This document shows, piece after piece, positions 8,607 to 16,706 of a stretch of 64,000 bases of DNA. The DNA is from Acidobacteriota bacterium (GTDB taxonomy: Bacteria > Acidobacteriota > Blastocatellia > Pyrinomonadales > Pyrinomonadaceae): NCBI GenBank assembly GCA_003223025.1, contig QHXR01000018.1, positions 1 to 64,000 on the forward strand, written 5' to 3'. The position numbers were made by a program, and so were the translations under genes. Within the stretch, counting starts at the first letter, position 1; each line of letters starts with the position of its first letter. The notes under the pieces are model-generated. The model did not search any database and was not told where the DNA came from. It saw only the letters and a list, made by a program, of their open reading frames with translations.

Positions 8607-9065
8607 ATGGGCAGCAAGTCCGACTGGCCGACGATGAAGCATGCCGCGGATGTGCTTGACGATTTCGGCGTCGCGTACGAATCGAAGATCGTGTCGGCTC
8701 ATCGCACGCCGGATCTGCTGTTCGAGTATGCGAAGTCCGCTGAATCGCGCGGTATCGAGGTTATCATCGCCGGAGCCGGCGGAGCTGCGCATCTTCCCGG
8801 AATGTGTGCGTCGCAAACCGTCGTTCCGGTTCTAGGAGTTCCCGTCGAGAGCCGTGCGCTGAAAGGTCTCGACTCGCTCCTTTCGATCGCGCAGATGCCG
8901 GCGGGAATCCCGGTCGGTACGCTTGCGATCGGCGAAGCGGGCGCAAAGAATGCCGCGCTTCTTGCGGTTTCGATCCTCGCGAATTCACGTCCCGCATTGA
9001 GAAAAAAACTCACCGCCTTCCGATCGAAGCAAACCAAGACGGTTCTGAAAACAAAGCTCCGTTAA
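8607..9065 (+). CDS. purE: N5-carboxyaminoimidazole ribonucleotide mutase
   Basis: PurE moves the carboxyl group of N5-CAIR to give CAIR in purine synthesis. Family motifs are clear: [30 protein letters not shown] and the late [27 protein letters not shown]. The first ATG in frame (8607) sits inside the motif: normal PurE has about 6-15 residues before MGSxSDW that form the first beta strand. Codons for NAVVSII precede this ATG in the same frame with no stop, but no ATG, GTG or TTG occurs there and a heptad repeat array begins just upstream. The real start may be non-canonical or displaced. purK, its pathway partner, is 0.8 kb downstream. Confidence 0.9.
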   Translation: MGSKSDWPTMKHAADVLDDFGVAYESKIVSAHRTPDLLFEYAKSAESRGIEVIIAGAGGAAHLPGMCASQTVVPVLGVPVESRALKGLDSLLSIAQMPAGIPVGTLAIGEAGAKNAALLAVSILANSRPALRKKLTAFRSKQTKTVLKTKLR

Positions 9066-9093
9066 GCGAAAGATAGTTGCCCACAGGCATAAA

Positions 9094-9130
9094 GGGGATG
9101 GAAGAGATGTTTTAAAATCCCTTCATCCCC
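9094..9130. other. hairpin downstream of purE
   Basis: GGGGATG at 9094 pairs with CATCCCC at 9124-9130 around a loop containing TTTTAAAA, with a bulge in the stem. It may terminate purE transcription but lacks a clear T run. The rest of the gap to 9276 shows nothing I can name. Confidence 0.35.
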
Positions 9131-9276
9131 GATGAAATCGCCAGTTCCGGCCCGATGTATTCAAACTGACCGATGTCGCAATAAGAAATATGTTGACAGC
9201 CGGCACGCTCGGGAGTTTAAATCTAATAGCCGCTTCCCACGTCTGCCCAAAATCTCCGTAGTTCATCATCCCCTAT

Positions 9277-9684
9277 ATGAAATCGATAAAATGCAAAAAT
9301 TGCGGCCTGTCTAATTTTCCTTCCGACGTCGAATGCGCTCGCTGCGGATTTTCATTTCTGAAGATCAAAGCGAAAAAAGAAAAGCGGCCGCGAAGCTTCT
9401 CAATGTTCTCTGTGCTGATGGTCACCGTCGCCGGAGCCGCCGGATATTACATCTACACCGGCAGCCAGGAAACGATCGACCAGGTCAATGCGAGCGAGGC
9501 GAAGCGGGCCGCGTCAAAGCCGGTCGAGCGCCCGGTCGCACCCGGACTGTCGCGCACCGAATACGACCGTCAGAAGACGCAGACGTATGCAGAGTCGGTT
9601 CGCAGCAGTCAGTCTCTCGCCGACCACAACCAACACGTACAGCAAACGGAAAAAGAGATGCAGCAGATCTCGAACGGCAAATAG
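9277..9684 (+). CDS. zinc-ribbon membrane protein
   Basis: 135 residues. Residues 6-24 hold two CxxC knuckles (CKNC and CARC) of a short zinc ribbon. A basic stretch follows (KAKKEKRPR), then one membrane segment (about 43-60, FSVLMVTVAGAAGYYIY), and a polar tail rich in Gln, Ser and Arg. This N-in topology puts the ribbon in the cytosol and the tail outside. Function is unknown. It lies between purE and purK on the same strand but is separated from each by about 200 bases. Confidence 0.7.
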   Translation: MKSIKCKNCGLSNFPSDVECARCGFSFLKIKAKKEKRPRSFSMFSVLMVTVAGAAGYYIYTGSQETIDQVNASEAKRAASKPVERPVAPGLSRTEYDRQKTQTYAESVRSSQSLADHNQHVQQTEKEMQQISNGK

Positions 9685-9726
9685 CTTTGGTCGCATCCGA
9701 AAACCCTAACCCAGTTAAGAATTATT

Positions 9727-9838
9727 GCCCGCGAATTGCGCGAAAAAACGCGAATAAAAATTCTTTTTCTATTGGCGTCCTATTCGCGTAATTCGCGGGT
9801 AAGTTCTTCTTTCGTTTCTTCGCGCTGTTCGCGGGCAG
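9727..9838. repeat. palindromic element, family C (copy 1)
   Basis: CCCGCGAATTGCGCG at the left pairs with CGCGTAATTCGCGGG at 9785-9799, and a second CGCG..GCGGGC half follows. The internal A-rich text (AAAACGCGAATAAAAATTC) is complementary to the T-rich right side. The same family occurs at 15109-15445, 36903-37032 and 50993-51172. It fills most of the gap before purK. Confidence 0.8.
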
Positions 9839-9874
9839 TGGCGAAACGGGTGTGATAACCTATCGCTTCTGCCC

Positions 9875-11017
9875 GTGACAAAAACAATTTTTCCAAACTC
9901 GACGATCGGTGTTTTCGGCAGCGGCCAACTCGGGCGAATGTTCGCCATCGAAGCACGCAAGATGGGATATCGCGTGCACACTTTTTCGCCGGACAGCGAC
10001 ACGCCGACGGGACAAGTCGCCGATATCGAAACATGCGCTTCGTACGAAGACCTCGACTCCGTTCGCGATTTTGCGAAGAGCGTCGATGTCGTCACATTCG
10101 AATTCGAGAACGTCCCGTCGGCTACCGTCGAAGCGGCGTCGGAGTTGGTAGGCGTTCATCCGCGCGGCGATATTCTTCACACGACACAGAACCGGCTTCG
10201 CGAAAAAACATTTCTTTCCGACAACGGTTATCCGGTCACGCCGTTTCGAAAGATCAAACTGATCGAGGATCTCTACCACGCCACGCGAGAGTTGGGGACA
10301 TCCGCCGTCTTAAAGACGGCCGGTTTTGGATACGACGGCAAAGGGCAGTCGAGGATAAGATCGGCGGCGGACATCGAGCCCAGCTTCGCCGCGCTGAATG
10401 GTACCGAAGGAATTTTCGAAGCGTTCGTCGAATTCGATAAAGAAGTTTCCGTCGTTTGCGCTCGCGGTCGGGACGGCGACTTTGCTCATTACGGTGTAAT
10501 TGAAAACGCGCATTCGAATCATATTCTCGATATCTCGTTCGCGCCCGCTGACGTTACACCAAAGGTCGCAGCCGAAGCAGTCGAGATAGCGCGAAGTATT
10601 GTCGAGACGCTCGGTTACGTCGGCACACTTTGCGTCGAATTTTTTCTTACCAAGGACGGGAAGCTTCTTGTCAACGAGCTCGCGCCGCGGCCGCACAATT
10701 CGGGTCATCTCACATTCGATGCGTGCGTCACGTCTCAATTCGAGCAGCAGCTCCGCGCCGTGTGCGGCCTTCCCCTCGGTTCTACGGAATTTTACCGTCC
10801 GGCTGCGATGGCGAATCTTCTCGGCGATGTTTGGGAGAGCGGCGAGCCTCATTGGGACCGTGCCCTCGCAATACCGGGCGTTAAGCTTCACCTTTATGGA
10901 AAAGCCGATCCGCGACCGGGACGAAAGATGGGACACATCACGGCTATGGCGGATTCTGCGAAGCAGGCGGTCGAGTTTGCAACGGACGCGAGATCGATGC
11001 TCATCACACCATCCTAG
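9875..11017 (+). CDS. purK: 5-(carboxyamino)imidazole ribonucleotide synthase
   Basis: PurK uses ATP and bicarbonate to carboxylate AIR to N5-CAIR, the substrate of PurE. This 380-residue ATP-grasp enzyme begins with the Rossmann-like motif IGVFGSGQLGRMFAIEARKMGY, has DVVTFEFENV near residue 72, and VNELAPRPHNSGH, the ATP-grasp metal-binding loop, at about residues 267-279. The start is a GTG at 9875 just after repeat family C. purE lies upstream on the same strand with one unrelated gene between them, so the pair may or may not share a transcript. Confidence 0.95.
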   Translation: MTKTIFPNSTIGVFGSGQLGRMFAIEARKMGYRVHTFSPDSDTPTGQVADIETCASYEDLDSVRDFAKSVDVVTFEFENVPSATVEAASELVGVHPRGDILHTTQNRLREKTFLSDNGYPVTPFRKIKLIEDLYHATRELGTSAVLKTAGFGYDGKGQSRIRSAADIEPSFAALNGTEGIFEAFVEFDKEVSVVCARGRDGDFAHYGVIENAHSNHILDISFAPADVTPKVAAEAVEIARSIVETLGYVGTLCVEFFLTKDGKLLVNELAPRPHNSGHLTFDACVTSQFEQQLRAVCGLPLGSTEFYRPAAMANLLGDVWESGEPHWDRALAIPGVKLHLYGKADPRPGRKMGHITAMADSAKQAVEFATDARSMLITPS

Positions 11018-11062
11018 ATCTCCTGATTGGTCTCATGTTCAATCGTTTGCTGGACACGACCG

Positions 11063-11220
11063 GTTTTAGCATAGCCACGTGCTTTTGAGCACGTGAGTTA
11101 AGGTTGGAGTTAGATCGGAGAGGGCGTTTTAACGTCCCTTGGTGGTAAGCCCGTTGAAACGGGCTCGTCGCACTGGCGGCCGGGGGCACCACGCCCTGAA
11201 CGGCGTGGCTACGCTAAAAC
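11063..11220. repeat. nested palindromic element, family B (copy 1)
   Basis: The ends are inverted (GTTTTAGCATAGCC at 11063 and GGCTACGCTAAAAC ending 11220). Inside are several hairpins: CACGTGC..GCACGTG, AGCCCGTTGAAACGGGCT around 11148-11165, and CCACGCC..GGCGTGG. A second copy is at 20892-21043. The gap before the sulfoxide reductase holds nothing else I recognise. Confidence 0.85.
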
Positions 11221-11307
11221 AATCCCTTCTCTTTTGCATTCGACATTAGCGGTCGGCAAATCCCGCTCTTTTGCGCAGCAAACCTTCAAAAGTTAAACTT
11301 TTACTCA

Positions 11308-11820
11308 ATGGCCGAGAGCGTTGCATTTTCAAAAACCGCCGATCGCAGCATTATTTATCGCGAGATCACTCCGCAGATCGAAGCGCTGATCGCTGACGAA
11401 TCGGACGTGATCGCGAATCTCGCGAACGTTGCTGCAGTCTTGAAAGAAGCGTTCGGATTTTTCTGGGTCGGATTCTATCTCAAAAAGAACGATCAACTTG
11501 TTCTCGGTCCGTTCCAGGGACCGCTCGCGTGTACGCGGATCGACTTCGATAAGGGAGTTTGCGGACACGCTTATTCCACTGCGTCAACAGTGATCGTCTC
11601 GAACGTCGACGAGTTTCCCGGGCATATCGCATGCAGCTCCGCGGCCAAATCTGAAATAGTTGTTCCGATCATGGATGACGACGGCGTATTCGGAGTACTG
11701 GACGTCGACAGCGACCGTCTGGACGATTTCTCGGATGCGGACCGCACCGGTCTCGAAAATATAGTTGGGGTTATTGAGCGAGTCATTCGGAGCCACACGA
11801 ACTCTGACAAGATCGAATGA
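11308..11820 (+). CDS. msrC: free methionine-(R)-sulfoxide reductase, GAF-type
   Basis: A 170-residue GAF-domain enzyme that reduces free (not protein-bound) methionine-R-sulfoxide in the cytosol. The three family cysteines are present: C75 in LACTRI, C85 in KGVCGHAY and C109 in HIACSS. These correspond to C84, C94 and C118 of the E. coli enzyme with a constant offset of nine, C109 being the catalytic one. The stop overlaps the start of terC by four bases (ATGA), so translation is probably coupled. This links oxidative damage repair to a metal-transport gene, which fits manganese and oxidative stress. Confidence 0.9.
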   Translation: MAESVAFSKTADRSIIYREITPQIEALIADESDVIANLANVAAVLKEAFGFFWVGFYLKKNDQLVLGPFQGPLACTRIDFDKGVCGHAYSTASTVIVSNVDEFPGHIACSSAAKSEIVVPIMDDDGVFGVLDVDSDRLDDFSDADRTGLENIVGVIERVIRSHTNSDKIE

Positions 11821-12851
11821 CATCTATCGAATACCCACTGTGGGTTTGGGTCTTTTTTTTCGCAGTGGTTCTGACGGCTCTTTTTGTCGATGTCGGCATC
11901 GTCAATCGACGATCGCACGCCCCGACCCGAAGCGAGACGTTTCGCTGGAGCATCGTCTGGGTCTCCCTGGCTCTCGCCTTTTGCGGTTTCGTATATTGGC
12001 AGTTCGGGCTCGACCACGCAAAGCTTTTCCTCACCGGCTACCTGATCGAGATGTCGCTCTCGGTCGATAATCTGTTCGTCTTCCTTCTCATATTTTCCTA
12101 CTTCAAAGTTCCGAAAAAATATCAGCACCGCGTCCTGTTCTGGGGAATTTTCATGGCCCTCGTTTTGAGGCTGATCATGATCTTCGCCGGGGCCGAGCTG
12201 GTCGAGAAGTTTAGCTGGATCTTGTACGTTTTCGGTGCGTTCCTGATCTACACCGGCCTCAAGATGTTCGGCGATGGCGACTCGTTCGAGCCCGAGGAAA
12301 GTGCCATCGTCCGGATGAGCACGCGGTTCATTCGGATCTCAAAACACTACGACGGTGAAAAATTTTTCGTAAATGTCGATGGGAAACGGGCCGGAACACT
12401 GCTCCTGCTCGTCCTGATCGTCATCAATATCGCCGACATCGTCTTTGCCGTAGATTCGATTCCGGCCATCTTCGGCATCACTACAGATCGCTTTATCGTC
12501 TATACTTCCAACATTTTCGCGATCCTGGGCCTCAGGACGTTCTTCTTTCTTCTCGCCGATCTGGCCGACAGATTCCACTATCTCAAGTTCGCCCTGGCCT
12601 TTATTTTGACCTTTATCGGAGTCAAAATGCTCTTGCCACTTCTGGCAGAAGGTCTGCTAAAATTAAGCGGTGCAGACGGCGGTTCAGCCTTCGCCCTATT
12701 CCTCGAACGTTACAATCATCACGAGTACGAGCAGATCGCGATAAACATTTCCCTGGGTGTGGTCGTCGCTTCGATAGCCCTCGCGGTAATGGCATCGATC
12801 TTATTTCCAGCGAAAAGGAACGAGCAAGAGGCAGAGGCTGAACAAGAGTAA
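11817..12851 (+). CDS. TerC/Alx family membrane protein
   Basis: A 344-residue integral membrane protein with about eight or nine helices. The family signatures are EMSLSVDNLFVFLLIFSYF (about residues 81-99) and NIADIVFAVDSIPAIFG (about 204-220); their acidic residues are thought to bind metal. TerC/Alx proteins export Mn2+ or work beside exoenzymes needing metal. No yybP-ykoY riboswitch is possible directly ahead because the gene overlaps msrC. The C-terminal tail (EQEAEAEQE) is acidic. A FecR-type gene and a CDF exporter follow on the same strand. Confidence 0.92.
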   Translation: MTSIEYPLWVWVFFFAVVLTALFVDVGIVNRRSHAPTRSETFRWSIVWVSLALAFCGFVYWQFGLDHAKLFLTGYLIEMSLSVDNLFVFLLIFSYFKVPKKYQHRVLFWGIFMALVLRLIMIFAGAELVEKFSWILYVFGAFLIYTGLKMFGDGDSFEPEESAIVRMSTRFIRISKHYDGEKFFVNVDGKRAGTLLLLVLIVINIADIVFAVDSIPAIFGITTDRFIVYTSNIFAILGLRTFFFLLADLADRFHYLKFALAFILTFIGVKMLLPLLAEGLLKLSGADGGSAFALFLERYNHHEYEQIAINISLGVVVASIALAVMASILFPAKRNEQEAEAEQE

Positions 12852-12876
12852 TACGTCGTTCCGTCCCAGGCTTTTG

Positions 12877-14118
12877 ATGGAAAAACAGTACAAGAAGTTT
12901 TACGTAGAGTGGTGGAAGATCCGTAAGAGTACGATCTACGGACTCATCGCTTTTATAGTCGTGACAGGCGCCGTCGTCGCAGGCGTCTGGTGGGCCTTTC
13001 AGTCGAACTTTTTTGCCCAACAGGCCGCAGCTGACGTTCCGATAAATGCGGCGCGGATAATCTCATTCGAGGGAGACGTGCGAATCACTCGTGCGGCGAC
13101 ACGCGAGACGATCCTCGTTACCAAGGAAACCTACGTCGCAGCAGGCGACACGATCCAGACACAAGGCGACGGCCGTGCGGTGATCCAGATGATCGATCAG
13201 TCGATCTACTCCGTGCGTTCGAACAGTACGGTCGTCATTCGAGACAGCTCGTCGATCTTCGGCGGCACGAACGTGCGCGTCGCGCTCGACGACGGTCAGA
13301 TCAATGTTCGCACCAATGAGCAACCCGAGAATACCGAGAACGTCGTCGAGATGATGGATTCGGAAACGCAATTGAAGTCGCAGACAGACGCGAGCTTTAA
13401 CGCGGATGCTTATGCTCAGGGCGGTGAGATACGGATCAGTCGCGGAACTGTCGAAACGTCGGTCGCCGGCGAGCGTGCGACGATCAATGCTAACGAGTTC
13501 GCTGCGGTTGCCAACGGACAGATCACCTCGCGCGAAAAACTTCTCCTGCCGCCGAAACCGTCATCACCGGCGAATATGTCACAGGTCGTCGATGCATCCG
13601 GACGCGGCGTGACGATGGCGTTCGCGTGGGCCGACGAAAGCTCGATACCCGTCGCAAGTTACTACATTCAGATCGCACGGTCGCCATACTTTTCACCCGA
13701 CTCCATGCTGGTGGATCGCGGTTCGGTCACGGCTCACGGCTACAGCTTGGCGCAACTTCCGCCGGGAACTTACTATTGGCGCCTTAAGACGACGTCGCGT
13801 GCCGGTCAAACGAGTGATTGGAATGAGTCGTGGCGATTCTCGGTCGTCAAAAGCCAGACGAATCCTTCGATCGATGTCGCAGATTGGAAGGTCGAGAATG
13901 TGGGCGGAAGCGTATTCATAATTTCCGGCCGATCACATCCGGGCCTTCGGGTCCGAGCGCTCGGGCGTCAGACATACGCCGCCGGCGACGGCGTCTTTCG
14001 GCTGCAGGTTTCGACTCCGCTATCCGAGGCCGCGATCGAGTTTACCGATGACATGAGCGGAAATCGCGCCGGCTTTGTACTCGGCCTTCGCAGTTCAAAA
14101 GTGCTGAGAAAATTTTAG
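12877..14118 (+). CDS. FecR-domain protein with fibronectin-like C-terminus, single membrane anchor
   Basis: 413 residues. After a basic N-terminus there is one membrane segment (about 18-42, IYGLIAFIVVTGAVVAGVWWAF), so the rest is periplasmic. Residues about 55-215 are a FecR domain: ARIISFEGDVRIT, then AAGDTIQTQGDGRAVIQM and a beta-rich run of short strands. Residues about 225-320 look like a fibronectin-type domain (SYYIQIARSPYFSP, LPPGTYYWRLKTTSRAGQTSDW). No sigma factor gene is adjacent, so a role in signalling through sigma factors is unlikely; a stalk or envelope scaffold is an alternative. ATG at 12877 preferred to TTG at 12874. Confidence 0.85.
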   Translation: MEKQYKKFYVEWWKIRKSTIYGLIAFIVVTGAVVAGVWWAFQSNFFAQQAAADVPINAARIISFEGDVRITRAATRETILVTKETYVAAGDTIQTQGDGRAVIQMIDQSIYSVRSNSTVVIRDSSSIFGGTNVRVALDDGQINVRTNEQPENTENVVEMMDSETQLKSQTDASFNADAYAQGGEIRISRGTVETSVAGERATINANEFAAVANGQITSREKLLLPPKPSSPANMSQVVDASGRGVTMAFAWADESSIPVASYYIQIARSPYFSPDSMLVDRGSVTAHGYSLAQLPPGTYYWRLKTTSRAGQTSDWNESWRFSVVKSQTNPSIDVADWKVENVGGSVFIISGRSHPGLRVRALGRQTYAAGDGVFRLQVSTPLSEAAIEFTDDMSGNRAGFVLGLRSSKVLRKF

Positions 14119-14218
14119 AGGTAGCGTTACGAGCTCGGATCACGAACACACACACAGCCACGAACGACGATCGGCGGCCAGCCTGATCAGACTAAAGGCG
14201 GCGCTCGGGCTGACGTTC

Positions 14219-15097
14219 GTGTACATGATCGCCGAGGCGATCGGCGGTTGGTGGACGAACTCGCTCGCACTCGTCGCGGACGCCGGTCACATGCTCACCG
14301 ACGTCGCCGCCCTTACACTGACCTTATTTGCGATCTGGTTCGCCGAGCGTCCCGCGACATCGAAAAAAACTTACGGCTATTATCGACTCGAGATACTCGC
14401 TGCATTCGTAAACGGAATCGCGCTCGTCCTGCTTTCGATCTGGATCATCTACGAATCTTTCCATCGCTGGCAGGTTCCGCCGGAGATCGCCGCAACACCG
14501 CTTACCGTCATCGCCATCGGCGGCCTCATCGTAAATCTTATCGCCGCCTACCTGCTCCATTCCGATCATAAGCACGATCTCAACATGCGCGGTGCGTTCC
14601 TGCACGTCATCGGTGATCTGCTCGGATCTGTAGCGGCGATCATCGCCGGAATCCTGATCTGGACGATGGGATGGATCTGGGCCGATGCCGTCGGAAGTAT
14701 TCTGATCAGCATGATCATCATCTTCGGCGCGTGGCGGCTGATCCTCGAGTCGGTGAACGTCCTGCTCGAGGGAACGCCTCGTCACATCAGCCTTGCGCTG
14801 GTCGAATCGACGATCCTCGAAACTGAAGGCGTCGGCGGCGTACATGATCTTCACGTCTGGACGATCTCGTCCGGGATGGAAGCCCTGTCGGCGCACATAA
14901 CTCACGACGACTCAGTTTCGCATTCGGAGCTGCTCGCTGTCGTTCGAAGCAATCTCCACGACCGTTTCGGCATCGATCATCTGACGATCCAGATGGAGAC
15001 GCTCGATCTCGAAGCCGAAGCCGTCTATGTCTGCGAAACGGGAACAAAATGTTTCGAGCCTTCCATCCGTGGCAAGAGCTCGGAGCGCGGGAATTGA
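14219..15097 (+). CDS. cation diffusion facilitator (CDF) zinc/cobalt exporter; true start lies upstream
   Basis: A CDF transporter that exchanges cytosolic Zn2+, Co2+ or similar metal for protons. Six membrane helices are visible. The first metal site is ADAGHMLTD (H24, D28 counted from the GTG) and the second HVIGDLLGS; a cytosolic domain ends with the CXHVW-like stretch GVHDLHVWTISSG. The GTG at 14219 lies inside the first helix region, which is unusual. The same frame is open back to 14108 and encodes a His-rich SSDHEHTHSHE segment typical of the CDF N-terminus, but contains no ATG, GTG or TTG. The start is therefore non-canonical or lost. Confidence 0.88.
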   Translation: MYMIAEAIGGWWTNSLALVADAGHMLTDVAALTLTLFAIWFAERPATSKKTYGYYRLEILAAFVNGIALVLLSIWIIYESFHRWQVPPEIAATPLTVIAIGGLIVNLIAAYLLHSDHKHDLNMRGAFLHVIGDLLGSVAAIIAGILIWTMGWIWADAVGSILISMIIIFGAWRLILESVNVLLEGTPRHISLALVESTILETEGVGGVHDLHVWTISSGMEALSAHITHDDSVSHSELLAVVRSNLHDRFGIDHLTIQMETLDLEAEAVYVCETGTKCFEPSIRGKSSERGN

Positions 15098-15108
15098 TGG
15101 AAGAAATT

Positions 15109-15445
15109 GCCCGCGAAACACGCGAAAGAACGCGAAAAAGAAGACCTGCCCGCTAATAACGCTAATAGAGCGAATAAAGAATTGATTTCCATTAGCGGGT
15201 AGGCTCTTCTTCTTTTTCGCGTCCTTTCGCGTATTTCGCGGGCAGTCATTCCAATTTATCCCGCCTGTTGCGTCGCAGATTTTTTCGGGCGACTACCCGC
15301 GAATTAGGGCGAATGAACGCGAATAGGATTTCATTCGCCCTATTCGCGGGCAAACTCTTTATCTTTATTCGCGTCCTTTCGCGTATTTCGCGGGCAGTCA
15401 TTCCAATTTATCCCGCCTGTTGCGTCGCAGATTTTTTCGGGCGAA
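15109..15445. repeat. compound palindromic region, family C, with exact 77-bp direct repeat
   Basis: This gap holds several family-C palindromes (CCCGCGAAACACGCGAAAG with its complement near 15216-15243, and CGCGAATTAGGGCGAAT with ATTCGCCCTATTCGCGGG). The segment 15216-15292 is repeated exactly at 15368-15444 (77 bp). Both copies end with the same bases that precede the larA start, so the second copy abuts it. No coding sequence is supported here. Confidence 0.85.
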
Positions 15446-15455
15446 ACTAACCGCG

Positions 15456-16706
15456 ATGCCCGAGATCGATCTCAAGTACGGCCGTTCGTCGATTCCCGTC
15501 GAGTATGACGAGTCGCGATTCGCCGTGCTCGAAACTTATGACGATCCGCATCCGCTTAGCGATGTCGAGCTCGGCGACAAGCTTGACTCGCCGATCGAAT
15601 CCAAACCTCTCGAAGAGATCGTGCAGCCGGGAGAGTCGATCCTGTTCGTCGTTCCGGATGCTACGCGACGCACGGCGTGCGGTCAGGTCATCAATCTTCT
15701 GCTTCGACGGATGATCGCGAACGGCACGGCTCCGCACGAGATGGCCGTGATCTTCGCGACCGGGATCCACCGGGCTGTAACCGATGAAGAGAAGCAAACG
15801 ATACTCACGCCTTTTGTCGCGCAAAGAATCAAGACTCTGGATCATAGTCCGCGGGATCTGATGCAGATCGTCCGGTTCGGCGAAACGCGCAGCGGGATTC
15901 CCGTCGAGCTCAATCGAGCGATCACCGAGTACGATCACGTCGTCCTGATCGGCGGAGCGTCGTTTCATTATTTCGCGGGATTCACCGGAGGGCGAAAATT
16001 GATCTGTCCGGGACTCGCATCCGCAAAGACCGTTGCAGCCACGCACAAGCTCGCATTCGATTGCGAAAAGCACGACCGTCGAACCGGTGTCGCGACGGCG
16101 AGTCTCGACGGAAATCCGGTGCACGAAGCGTTCATCGAGGCGGCATCTTTCGCAAAGCCTGCATTCGCTATTACGACGATCGTGGATGACTCGGGCGAGG
16201 CGGTCGATCTCTTCTGCGGCGATTGGATCGCATCGCATCGTGCAGCGTGTGACGCCTATGCAAAGCAAAATACGATTCGCATTTCCGAAAAGCGTGATGT
16301 CGTTGTCGTTAGCTGCGGCGGCTGGCCGCACGACATAAACATGATCCAGGCGCACAAAGCTTTCGAGGCTGCGTCGCACGCGTGCACAGATGGCGGAACC
16401 ATCGTGCTGCTTGCAGAGTGCGGCGAAGGTCTCGGTCGAAGCGATTTCTTAAACTGGTTTTTCGGAGTCGACAGCGCCGAATTGGCGCGACGTTTGTGCG
16501 AAAGCTATCAGGTTAATGGTCAAACGGCGTGGAGCCTGCTTACAAAAACTGAGCGATTCAAAGTGAAGATCGTGACGGCGCTTCGAGACAACGAAATAAA
16601 ACCGCTGCGTATGCAAAAGATCGAGACAGGATCGTTGGAAGAATATTTGACCGGATCGAGCGGTTACATTTTACCGTTCGGTGCACGCTCGATGATCGAG
16701 ATCTAG
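15456..16706 (+). CDS. LarA family (DUF2088) racemase-like protein
   Basis: 416 residues, matching nickel-dependent lactate racemase LarA in length and catalytic residues. PDATRR supplies D68 and R71, TGIHR supplies H105, SFHYFAGFTGGRKL supplies H171 and K181, and DINMIQAHKAFE supplies the later Gln and Lys. In L. plantarum LarA these are D72, R75, H108, H174, K184, Q295 and K298. K184 holds the nickel-pincer cofactor. The cofactor-making genes larB, larC and larE are not in this window. The substrate could be lactate or another 2-hydroxy acid. I use ATG at 15456; the longer frame from 15420 reads into repeat DNA. Confidence 0.88.
   Translation: MPEIDLKYGRSSIPVEYDESRFAVLETYDDPHPLSDVELGDKLDSPIESKPLEEIVQPGESILFVVPDATRRTACGQVINLLLRRMIANGTAPHEMAVIFATGIHRAVTDEEKQTILTPFVAQRIKTLDHSPRDLMQIVRFGETRSGIPVELNRAITEYDHVVLIGGASFHYFAGFTGGRKLICPGLASAKTVAATHKLAFDCEKHDRRTGVATASLDGNPVHEAFIEAASFAKPAFAITTIVDDSGEAVDLFCGDWIASHRAACDAYAKQNTIRISEKRDVVVVSCGGWPHDINMIQAHKAFEAASHACTDGGTIVLLAECGEGLGRSDFLNWFFGVDSAELARRLCESYQVNGQTAWSLLTKTERFKVKIVTALRDNEIKPLRMQKIETGSLEEYLTGSSGYILPFGARSMIEI

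Noticed and set aside
11817-11830. yybP-ykoY manganese riboswitch ahead of terC
   Set aside because: The gene overlaps msrC by four bases, so no leader exists for one.
15268-15455. Small frames and larA start extension inside repeat DNA
   Set aside because: Both begin MRRRFFRA because the 77-bp repeat is present twice. They are repeat translations, not genes.
15447-16379. 310-residue open frame on the minus strand
   Set aside because: Antisense to the LarA-family gene; no motif.
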